A stretch of DNA of 64,000 nucleotides from Streptomyces griseus (GTDB lineage Bacteria > Actinomycetota > Actinomycetes > Streptomycetales > Streptomycetaceae), in the NCBI RefSeq assembly GCF_900460065.1, contig NZ_UAVD01000006.1:62001-126000 (forward strand), in the 5' to 3' direction. The position numbers and the translations under genes are program-made. Shown one piece after another: positions 7,656 to 14,859 of this stretch (the first letter of the stretch is position 1; the number at the start of each line of letters is the position of its first letter). Under the pieces are notes generated by a model, which searched no databases, was not told the DNA's origin, and was given only the letters and a program-made list of their open reading frames with translations.

Positions 7656-8945
7656 ATGAGAACGGCCCCCGAGCAGCGCGAGCCCGCCGGGTCTCCGGAG
7701 CGCTCCGAGGCCCTCGCCGAGCCCGTCCGCCGGGTCGGTCGCGGCTGGGTCGCCCTGTATGTCCTGGCCAACGCCGGGGTGTTCATCCCGATGCACGTGC
7801 CGACCACCTTCCTGATGCCCGAGCAGATCGCACAGATCGACCCGGCAGGTAAAGTCGGCAGCTACGCCTGGGTCAGCATGATGGGCGCGATCTCGGGCAT
7901 CGTCATCGCGCCCCTTGCCGGCGCGCTCAGCGACCGCACCACCGGCCGGCTCGGCCGCCGCCGCCCGTGGCTGCTCGCGGGCTCGCTGGTCTGCGTGGCC
8001 ACGCTGGTCCTCACCGGCCTCCAGACGACGGTCGCCGGCCTCGCGCTCGGCTCCCTCGTCCTGTCCGCCTCGTTCATGGTCATCGGCGCCGGCCTCTCCC
8101 CGGTGGTGCCCGACCAGGTACCGGTCACCCAGCGCGGTGCGGTCCTCGGCTGGGCGATGGTCCCGCAGGCGGGCGCCCTGATCGCGGGCGGCCTGCTGAT
8201 CGGCCTGGTCACGGGCTTCCCCGCCCAGTACGCGCTGATATCCGGACTACCGCTGCTCATCCTGCTGTTCGCGCTCACGATGAAGGACCCGCCGCTTTCC
8301 CGAGCGCACCGCGAGCCGTTCTCGGCGCGCGCCTTCCTGGACGGCTACCGGATCAGCCCGCGCGCCCACCCCGACTTCGTCTGGGCGATGGGCTCCCGCT
8401 TCATCATGGGCCTCGGCTACGGCATGGGCACCCTCTACCTGCCGTACTTCCTGGGCGACGTCCTGCACTACGAGCGCCTGTTCCCCGGTCGGTCCACCGA
8501 GGACGGCCTGCTCATCGTGATCGGGGTGAACAGCGTGGCCACGGTCTCCACCGTCGTCCTCAGCGGCCGGCTCTCCGACCGGCTCGGCAAGCGACGCATG
8601 CTGGTCTTCCTCGGCGGCCTGACGATGGCCGTCGCCGCGGTGCCGCTGGCCCTGTCACCCACATGGACCATGACGCTCATCGCGGCCGTCGTCCTGGGGC
8701 TCGGCTACGGCGTCTACCTGGCTGTCGACACCGCCCTGGTCACCGAGGTGCTCCTGGCGTCGACGGACCGCGGCAAGGACATGGCCCTCGCCAACCTGAT
8801 GACGTCCCTGCCGTACGTGCTCGTCCCCCCGATCGCCTCGCTCGTGCTCGAAGGCCCGGGCGGCTACAGCTCGCTGTTCCTGTGCTCGGGGGCCGTGTCG
8901 GCGCTCGGCGCCCTCCTGGTCTGGAAGGTCAAGTCCATTCGCTGA
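7656..8945 (+). CDS. MFS transporter (probable sugar/glycoside permease)
   Basis: A 429-residue integral membrane protein with about 12 hydrophobic segments. The first cytoplasmic loop has GALSDRTTGRLGRRRPWL, the classic MFS motif A, and a related GRLSDRLGKRRML follows the seventh segment. AGGAG lies 9 nt before the ATG. It follows the decayed alpha-galactosidase gene and its end is 5 bp from the convergent TetR gene, beyond which lies a beta-glucosidase gene. The context suggests uptake of glycosides for intracellular hydrolysis; the substrate is inferred, not seen. Confidence 0.8.
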   Translation: MRTAPEQREPAGSPERSEALAEPVRRVGRGWVALYVLANAGVFIPMHVPTTFLMPEQIAQIDPAGKVGSYAWVSMMGAISGIVIAPLAGALSDRTTGRLGRRRPWLLAGSLVCVATLVLTGLQTTVAGLALGSLVLSASFMVIGAGLSPVVPDQVPVTQRGAVLGWAMVPQAGALIAGGLLIGLVTGFPAQYALISGLPLLILLFALTMKDPPLSRAHREPFSARAFLDGYRISPRAHPDFVWAMGSRFIMGLGYGMGTLYLPYFLGDVLHYERLFPGRSTEDGLLIVIGVNSVATVSTVVLSGRLSDRLGKRRMLVFLGGLTMAVAAVPLALSPTWTMTLIAAVVLGLGYGVYLAVDTALVTEVLLASTDRGKDMALANLMTSLPYVLVPPIASLVLEGPGGYSSLFLCSGAVSALGALLVWKVKSIR

Positions 8946-8950
8946 CAGCC

Positions 8951-9592
8951 TTACCGACGGGGGCTCGCCATCCGAAGCCGACCGTTCAAGTAGCTGTTGA
9001 GGACCCGCTTGCACTCGGCGATGAGCTGGGGGTCGCCCTTCGGATGCGTGCGGAAGGCCAGTTGCAGCACGCCGTCCGCGCACTCCAGGGCCACGCGCAG
9101 GGCGAGCTCCAGCTCGGTGTCGTCCTCGACGCCGGTCAGGGAGGCGGTCAGCGCGCGCAGCCGTCCGGCGACCGCGCTGTTGTTGTCCCGGCCCGGCTCC
9201 AGGGTGTGGTCCTGGCCCGCCGCGCCGAAGTCGACCACACCGAACCCGGTGATCGTGCGCCGCATGGCCACGAACTCGTCGACGGTCACCTCCACCAGGC
9301 CCGCGATCCCGTCGGGCGCCTCGCGCTCAAGGCGCTCGGTGACCCGCCCCAGGAAGGACTCCAGGTTGCGTGTGGCCAACGCGCCGACCAGCCCCTCCCG
9401 GTCGGAGAAGAACTGGTAGAGCGTGCCGATCGGCACTCCGGCCCGGCGCGCCACCTCCTTGGTCGTCAGCGCGGAGTAGCCGACCTCGTCGAGGAGTTCG
9501 GCGCAAGCGTCCAGAAGCCTTTCGAAGCGTTCGAGGCTGCGCTTCTGGACCGGCAGCCGACGGCGCGTCCCTGTGGTGCGGTCTTGGTTCAC
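8951..9592 (-). CDS. TetR family transcriptional regulator
   Basis: A 213-residue repressor-type protein. The N-terminal helix-turn-helix spans about residues 20-65 (ERLLDACAELLDEVGYSALT, then TKEVARRAGVPIGTLYQFF). The C-terminal all-helical domain should bind an inducer and dimerise. It is divergent from the beta-glucosidase gene with 61 bp between the starts, and the palindrome at 9621-9637 is in that gap. It probably represses both the GH1 gene and itself. The GTG at 9592 has a weak GGAA upstream. Confidence 0.9.
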   Translation of the reverse strand: MNQDRTTGTRRRLPVQKRSLERFERLLDACAELLDEVGYSALTTKEVARRAGVPIGTLYQFFSDREGLVGALATRNLESFLGRVTERLEREAPDGIAGLVEVTVDEFVAMRRTITGFGVVDFGAAGQDHTLEPGRDNNSAVAGRLRALTASLTGVEDDTELELALRVALECADGVLQLAFRTHPKGDPQLIAECKRVLNSYLNGRLRMASPRR

Positions 9593-9620
9593 GCTTCCAT
9601 CATCCCATCGAACCCATTAA

Positions 9621-9637
9621 CATGAGCACTACTCATG
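9621..9637. promoter_or_regulatory. Palindromic operator candidate for the TetR regulator
   Basis: CATGAG-CACTA-CTCATG: exact 6-bp arms with a 5-bp spacer, inside the 61-bp gap between the divergent TetR and GH1 genes. A TAACAT hexamer at 9617-9622 overlaps its left arm and could be a -10 element for the GH1 gene. The half-site recurs in the palindrome at 63877-63888. Confidence 0.6.
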
Positions 9638-9653
9638 TTTGAGGGGGTTGCGC

Positions 9654-10994
9654 GTGACACTGAACCATCTGCCCGCGGACTTCGTCTGGGGCGCCTCGAC
9701 GGCGTCGTACCAGGTCGAGGGCGCCACCCGGGAGGACGGTCGCGGACCGTCGATCTGGGACACCTTCACCGCCCGCCCTGGCGCGATCCGTGACGGGCAC
9801 ACCGGCGAGGCGGCCTGCGATCACTACCACCGGTACGAGCAGGACCTCGATCTGATGGCCGAGGCGGGCCTCACCGGCTACCGCTTCTCCATCGCCTGGC
9901 CGCGCATCCAGCCCTCCGGCAGCGGCGCGGCCAACACCAAGGGCCTGGACTTCTACGACCGCTTGGTCGACGGCCTGCTGGCCCGCGGCATCGAACCCGT
10001 CCCCACTCTCTTCCACTGGGACCTCCCGCAAGCCCTCGAGGACGAGGGAGGCTGGCTGAACCGCGACACCGCGCACCGCTTCGCCGAGTACGCCGCGATC
10101 ACGGCCGACCGGCTCGGCGACCGCGTCCGCACCTGGATCACGCTCAACGAACCGTTCATCCACATGGTCTGGGGCTACGGACTGGGCACCCACGCACCGG
10201 GCCGCACCCTGTTCCTGGACTGCCTGCCGGTCGCCCACCACCAACTGCTCGGCCACGGCCTGGCGCTGCGGGAGCTGCGCGGCCGCGGCCTGCGGGTGAT
10301 GCTCTCCAACAACTGCACCCCGGTCTGGCCCGCCTCCGACACCCGGGCCGACCATGCCGCCGCGCAGGCCTACGACAACCTGCACAACCGTCTCTTCACC
10401 GACCCGCTCCTCGAAGGCACGTACCCCGATCTGACGGCCTTCGGCGCGGAGACCGCCCTCGACGCCTGGATCCAGGACGGCGACCTGGACCTCATCTCGG
10501 CCCCCCTGGACGCCCTGGGCATCAACTACTACAACCCCACCCGCGTCCAGGCGCCGGCGGCTCCCGACGGTCTTCCTTTCGAGGAGGCCCCCATCGAGGG
10601 CTACCGCCGCACCGCCTTCGACTGGCCGGTGGTCCCCGACGGCCTACGAGAACTCCTCGTCACCCTCAAGCACCGCTACCCCACCGCCCTGCCGCCCCTC
10701 TACATCACGGAGAACGGCTGCTCGGCCGAAGACGTCCTCACCCCTGACGGAAAGATCCTCGACCCGGACCGCATCGACTACGTGGAAACCCACCTCCAGG
10801 CCGTCGACACCGCGGTCGCCCAGGGTGTGGACGTACGCGGCTACTTCATCTGGACCCTCCTCGACAACTTCGAATGGGCCGAGGGCTACCACCAGCGCTT
10901 CGGCCTGGTCCATGTCGACCACGAGACACAGGTCCGCACCCCGAAGGCCTCCTTCGCCTGGTATCGCGACCTCATCCGCGCGCAACGGGGTTGA
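9654..10994 (+). CDS. GH1 beta-glucosidase
   Basis: A 446-residue cytoplasmic glycoside hydrolase of family GH1, hydrolysing aryl- or oligo-beta-glucosides such as cellobiose by a retaining mechanism. The N-terminal LPADFVWGASTASYQVEGA is the family signature. TLNEPF holds the acid/base Glu (about residue 166) and YITENG the nucleophile Glu (about 353); the C-terminal WTLLDNFEWAEGY lines the sugar site. There is no signal peptide, so substrate must be imported, plausibly by the MFS protein upstream. The GTG at 9654 follows GAGGGGG by 6 nt; an upstream ATG at 9639 overlaps the operator region and is less likely. Confidence 0.95.
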   Translation: MTLNHLPADFVWGASTASYQVEGATREDGRGPSIWDTFTARPGAIRDGHTGEAACDHYHRYEQDLDLMAEAGLTGYRFSIAWPRIQPSGSGAANTKGLDFYDRLVDGLLARGIEPVPTLFHWDLPQALEDEGGWLNRDTAHRFAEYAAITADRLGDRVRTWITLNEPFIHMVWGYGLGTHAPGRTLFLDCLPVAHHQLLGHGLALRELRGRGLRVMLSNNCTPVWPASDTRADHAAAQAYDNLHNRLFTDPLLEGTYPDLTAFGAETALDAWIQDGDLDLISAPLDALGINYYNPTRVQAPAAPDGLPFEEAPIEGYRRTAFDWPVVPDGLRELLVTLKHRYPTALPPLYITENGCSAEDVLTPDGKILDPDRIDYVETHLQAVDTAVAQGVDVRGYFIWTLLDNFEWAEGYHQRFGLVHVDHETQVRTPKASFAWYRDLIRAQRG

Positions 10995-11169
10995 GTGAGG
11001 GCTTCCCCAGGCGCGGGTCCGCGTCCGGGCGGGCGCGAACCGGACCGTGGGGCGAGGGCAGGACTTCAGCAGTGCCGGTGCGAGCCGGCCACTCTCGGCA
11101 ACTTCGCGATGCGGGTCGAGCGGCAGGCGCCTGACGGGGAAAGGACGGTGGGGTTCGTGGCACGGCGAG

Positions 11170-11197
11170 GGCGGACCGCGCGCGAGCACGGTCCGCC
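11170..11197. terminator. Hairpin downstream of the GH1 gene
   Basis: Arms 11170-11178 (GGCGGACCG) and 11189-11197 pair exactly around a 10-nt loop. It lies about 175 bp after the GH1 stop and before the sprA terminator hairpin, so it may stop rightward transcripts. Confidence 0.35.
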
Positions 11198-11214
11198 GGG
11201 GTGGGGCGTCGCGC

Positions 11215-11254
11215 GGGGCTTCGGGCGGCCGGTCGGCGGTCAGCCCGAAGCCCC
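11215..11254. terminator. sprA terminator hairpin
   Basis: Arms 11215-11226 (GGGGCTTCGGGC) and 11243-11254 pair exactly with a 16-nt loop. It begins 12 bp beyond the stop codon of the leftward streptogrisin A gene. Confidence 0.65.
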
Positions 11255-11265
11255 GGTGGCACCGG

Positions 11266-12159
11266 CTACAGGACCGTTGCCCCGTAGGCGCTCAGCGCCT
11301 CGGTGACGGGCTGGTAGAACGTGGTGCCGCCGGTCCGGCAGTTGCCACTGCCGCCGGAGGTGAGACCCAGAGCGGTGCTGCCCGCGAAGAGCGAGCCTCC
11401 ACTGTCACCGGGCTCGGCACAGACGTTGGTCTGGATCATGCCGTACACGATCCCGCTGGAACCGTAGTTGACCGTGGCGTTGAGGCCGGTGACCGAGCCG
11501 CTGCGCAGCCCGGTGGTGCTGCCGCTGCGCTGGACGGCCTGCCCCACAAAGGCGTTGCCCGCCGTCGTGATGTCCTGGTAGGAGCCGTTGTACAGGTAGA
11601 CCCGGCCGTCGGCCGCCGCCGGGTTCGAGTGGCGGATGATGCCGTAGTCGTTGTTCGGGAAGCTGGTTCCGGTGCGCGTGCCGATGGACCAGCTGGCGCT
11701 GATGTTGGTGCAGTGGCCGGCGGTGAGCGCGTGGGCGACGCCGTTGACCGACACGTTGAAGCCGAGCGAACAGCGGCTGCCACCGGTGGTGATGGCCTCG
11801 CCGCCCGCGATCAGCGGGGTGAACTTGCCCTCGGCGCGCTTGACCGTCAGTTTCGCCTTGGAGCCCGCCAGCGCGTTGCTGACCTTGGCCAGTTCGGCCT
11901 TCGACACGGTGCTGTCGGCGGTGAGGACGATCTTGCCCGTGCTCGCCTCCGTGTACCAGGCGGTGCCCGCCACATCAGCGGCGAGGATGGCGGAGCTGGC
12001 GTCGGCGAGCTGCGAAACGGTGGCCTTGGACTCCGCCTCGGGAGCGGCGACGGCCGAGGGGGTGGCCAGGGCCGCGGCGGCCACCAGGCCGGAGGCCACG
12101 GCGAGGAGCCGTGCATATCTTGACGTGCTGCTGAGCGGCGAGAAGCGCTTGAAGGTCAC
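11266..12159 (-). CDS. sprA: Streptogrisin A preproprotein (chymotrypsin-like serine protease, S1)
   Basis: A 297-residue secreted protease precursor. Residues 1-38 form the signal peptide, 39-116 the propeptide that assists folding, and the mature 181-residue enzyme begins [11 protein letters not shown]. The catalytic triad is visible: His149 in LTAGHC, Asp171 in NNDYGI, Ser253 in EPGDSGGS. Two Cys pairs (GSRC with GHC; VC with GNC) match the two known disulfides. From memory the sequence matches S. griseus protease A, a Pronase component. Secreted proteases of this type in S. griseus are under AdpA control. The 12160-13101 region upstream should hold the promoter. Confidence 0.97.
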   Translation of the reverse strand: MTFKRFSPLSSTSRYARLLAVASGLVAAAALATPSAVAAPEAESKATVSQLADASSAILAADVAGTAWYTEASTGKIVLTADSTVSKAELAKVSNALAGSKAKLTVKRAEGKFTPLIAGGEAITTGGSRCSLGFNVSVNGVAHALTAGHCTNISASWSIGTRTGTSFPNNDYGIIRHSNPAAADGRVYLYNGSYQDITTAGNAFVGQAVQRSGSTTGLRSGSVTGLNATVNYGSSGIVYGMIQTNVCAEPGDSGGSLFAGSTALGLTSGGSGNCRTGGTTFYQPVTEALSAYGATVL

Positions 12160-13101
12160 GAGATCCTCCGAGGTATGGGGGGACGGCCCGGTCGGGTGAG
12201 GTGGGGCCGTTGGTGCGCGAGGTTCTCACCCAGTGGGAGTGGGCGTGAACCTGCCAAGTTGCACGCTGGAATCGTTGACGGGGACCGTCCCTGACGCAAG
12301 GCCGGATTCGCGCCCGCGAGCCCGGAATGAGATGGGGGTCGACGAGTGGGGGTAGACCTGATCCATCTCGATCAATTGACCCCAAAGGAAAATTTGGTGC
12401 GGATGCGTAAAAATTCATCGGGTGGGCGTCGTGCTCAGGTGTGGCACCTGGCCGCGGCGGCTCGCGGAGCGAGCCGATTTTGTCATTCCTTTGCATAGCG
12501 TTACCGTCGGTTACGCCTTGAATGCTCAGGATTCCATCCCTCGCGCGGGGTCTCGCGGGCAGCGTGCATGAACCATCGAAGGAGCGTTGATCGCCGGCTT
12601 CCCGGCAAGGTGATCGGGGAGCCATGGTGATGAATGGCGTACTTGCTACCTTTTCGGGCTGGCTGAATACGTGCTTCCGCCTGGGAAGAAGGGGCATCGA
12701 CGGCCCGAATGCGTCCGGAGACGCTCTCTTGTGGACCGGTTCGGCGTGTGTAGCCGGTCCACGGTGACGGCCTTTCAGGCGTGCGAGGCAAGGCCGACGC
12801 GACTCCGCGCGGGCCTTCGACCCTCCGCGATCGATCGGCCCGGACTGCCGCTCACCGACCCGTCCGCAGGCCTCGGAGCGGCCGGCGGTCGTACGGTGCC
12901 GGGGCGGTGGCACCGCTCAGCGGACACGGCATCGCCTCAGTGCGCACGGCGTCGCCACCTTCGCCGCTGTGCTGAACCCGGCGGTCGACGAACGGCGGCG
13001 GTGCGTTTCGGCGTTGCGCCCCGCCGCCGTCACCGGCCCCGTGTGGCGGCCGGTCCCGGAGCCACCGCCTCCCGCGGCGGCCCCGGAGTCGAGAGGGCCG
13101 C
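12160..13101. other. 940-bp intergenic region upstream of sprA
   Basis: No credible gene is seen. Composition between about 12340 and 12700 is visibly less GC-rich than the neighbouring genes, with runs such as AAAGGAAAATTT. It should contain the sprA promoter at its left end. A 9-bp inverted repeat (12731-12739 with 12754-12762, GTGGACCGG) lies about 340 bp past the end of the leftward ThuA-type gene and could be a terminator. Confidence 0.55.
12247..12256 (-). promoter_or_regulatory. AdpA-like site upstream of sprA
   Basis: Read on the minus strand this is TGGCAGGTTC, one mismatch (position 5) from the AdpA consensus TGGCSNGWWY. It lies about 90 bp upstream of the sprA start codon. AdpA activation of streptogrisin genes in S. 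griseus is established; that this site is used is inference. Confidence 0.35.
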
Positions 13102-14859
13102 TCAGCCGGGGAGCGCCCACTTCTGGTTGGCACCGGTGTGGCAGGTCCACAGGTGGAGCCTGGTGCCGTCCGCCGAGGAGACCCCTGACGCGTCCAGGCA
13201 CTTGCCGGACGCCGGGTTCTTCACCGTTCCGTCGGCCTGTGCCACCCATTTCTGGGCGCCCGTGCCGTTGCACCCGTACAGCTGGATCTTCGTGCCGTCG
13301 GCCGTTCCCGCGCCGCTGACGTCCAGGCACTTGCCGAGCGCCCGCAGCGTGTCGTCCGTACCGACCGTCCAGTTCTGGCGGGCCGTCCGGTTGCAGGTCC
13401 ACAGCTGGATCTGTGTGCCGTCGGCGCTCGACCCGCCCGCCACGTCGACGCACTTGCCGCCGATGCCGGTGACAGCCCCTTCCCGGGGGCCGGTCGTGCC
13501 GCCGAGCTCCTTGACGCGGATGTTGCGGAAGGACACGTCGTCGCCCTCGCCGTGGTTCTGCAGGCCGATGTGCCCCTGCTGGAGACTGCGGGCGGGGTCG
13601 GTGTTGGTGAAGTCGTTGATCTTGCGGCCGTTGAGGAAGATCTGGAGGTGCTCGCCCTCGACCCGGATCTCGTACGTGTTCCACTCGCCCGGCGGGTTGA
13701 GGGCCGCGTCCCGGGCCGCCAGGTCGGCGGACTTGAACCCGTAGACGGAGCCGGTGGTGCGGTCGGGGGTGTCGGTGGCGTCGATCTGGATCTCGTACCC
13801 GTTGTCGACGGCCGACCACGGATCGTCGGAGGCCGGGAAGCCCACGAAGACACCGGAGTTGTCGTCACCTGCCTGGCGCCAGTCGAGCTTCAGGGAGTAG
13901 GACCTGTACTCCTTCGCCTGGTACCAGAACAGGCCGAGGCCGCCCCGGGAGGTCAGGGTGTTGTCGGCGTTGGTGAAGGAGCCCGGACCGGCCTGCTTCC
14001 AGCCGGTGGTCCCGGAGGTGCCGAACAGGGTGGTGTAGCCGGTCTCCGGGCGGCAGTCGGCCTCCGTCGTCTCCGCGGCCCAGCGGATGCCGCCGAGCAG
14101 ATGACGGCGGAAGACGGGGTCGGCGTAGGAGTCCTCGGTGTGGCCGCCGCCGGTGTAGAAGGCGCGCCCTCCCTCGTAGTCCTTGCACCAGGCGATGGGG
14201 TGGTCGCCGCCCATGGTGCCGCCGCTGTAGGTGGACTCGTCGAGCGAGGCCAGGACGTGGGCCGACGTGCGGGGGTTGGTGCGGTAGTCGTACCACTCGT
14301 CGGTCCGCTGCCAGGTGGAGCCGAGGTGGGCGGTGGCGTCGTGCGCGCGGTCCTCCACCTTCACGGTGGCCGGCTGGATGTGCGGGTGGGACTTGAACAG
14401 GGCGCCGGCCAGGCCGCTGTACCAGGTCCAGTCGTACTCGGTGTCGGCCGCCGCGTGGATGCCGACATAGCCGCCGCCCGACCGGATGTATCCCTCGAAG
14501 GCGGTCTGCTGGGCGGTGTTGAGGACGTCTCCGGTGGTGGAGAGGAAGACGACGGCCTCGTAACCGCTGAGATTGGCGGGGGTGAAGGCGGTGGCGTCCT
14601 CCGTCGCGGTGACGGTGAAGTTGTTGGCGGTGCCCAGCTGGCGCAGGGCGGTGATGCCCTCGTCGATGGAGGAGTGGCGAAAGCCGGCGGTCTTGGAGAA
14701 GACCAGCACGTCGTACGCGGGGTCGGCGGCGACCACCGCCGCGCGGACGGGGGCGGCCGGGGCCGGTTCGGCGGCGGTGGAGACCGCCGCTGGCAGGACG
14801 GCTGCGCCGAGCAGGCCGCAGGCGGCCCAGCCGGCGAGACGGGTGAGTCGTCGGCTCAT
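13102..14859 (-). CDS. Secreted ThuA-like / 3-keto-disaccharide-hydrolase-like (DUF1080) protein with ricin B lectin tail
   Basis: A 585-residue exported protein. After a signal peptide (about 1-30) comes a ThuA-like glutamine-amidotransferase-fold domain (about 47-260; DVLVFSKTAGFRHSSIDEGI, GGYVGIHAAADTEYDWTWY). Next is a concanavalin-like domain of the DUF1080/3-keto-disaccharide hydrolase family (about 270-445; YRSYSLKLDWRQAGDDNSGV, GEWNTYEIRVEGEHLQIFLN, HIGLQNHGEGDDVSFRNIRV). The C-terminal 130 residues are a ricin-type trefoil lectin with repeated GKCLDVSG and QLW/QLY units. Its ATG overlaps the upstream dehydrogenase stop as ATGA, implying translational coupling. ThuA proteins act in 3-keto-sugar catabolism of trehalose/sucrose; the domain names suggest cleavage of oxidised glycosides outside the cell. 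Confidence 0.85.
   Translation of the reverse strand: MSRRLTRLAGWAACGLLGAAVLPAAVSTAAEPAPAAPVRAAVVAADPAYDVLVFSKTAGFRHSSIDEGITALRQLGTANNFTVTATEDATAFTPANLSGYEAVVFLSTTGDVLNTAQQTAFEGYIRSGGGYVGIHAAADTEYDWTWYSGLAGALFKSHPHIQPATVKVEDRAHDATAHLGSTWQRTDEWYDYRTNPRTSAHVLASLDESTYSGGTMGGDHPIAWCKDYEGGRAFYTGGGHTEDSYADPVFRRHLLGGIRWAAETTEADCRPETGYTTLFGTSGTTGWKQAGPGSFTNADNTLTSRGGLGLFWYQAKEYRSYSLKLDWRQAGDDNSGVFVGFPASDDPWSAVDNGYEIQIDATDTPDRTTGSVYGFKSADLAARDAALNPPGEWNTYEIRVEGEHLQIFLNGRKINDFTNTDPARSLQQGHIGLQNHGEGDDVSFRNIRVKELGGTTGPREGAVTGIGGKCVDVAGGSSADGTQIQLWTCNRTARQNWTVGTDDTLRALGKCLDVSGAGTADGTKIQLYGCNGTGAQKWVAQADGTVKNPASGKCLDASGVSSADGTRLHLWTCHTGANQKWALPG
13202..13305. repeat. 104-bp exact direct repeat (copy 1) in ricin-domain coding DNA
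   Basis: Identical base for base to 14953-15056. Both encode the same lectin segment of the two adjacent coupled genes. Flanking lectin sequence is also similar but diverged. The distance between copies is 1751 bp. Confidence 0.9.

Noticed and set aside
4752..7796. A 1014-codon open frame antisense to the secreted amidohydrolase
   Set aside because: Composition is Arg/Val/Gly-rich with no family features, no Shine-Dalgarno site, and it is fully explained by the stop-poor antisense of a GC-rich gene.
12501..12791. A leftward 96-codon frame in the sprA upstream region
   Set aside because: Lacks a ribosome-binding site and family features; the composition fits intergenic DNA.
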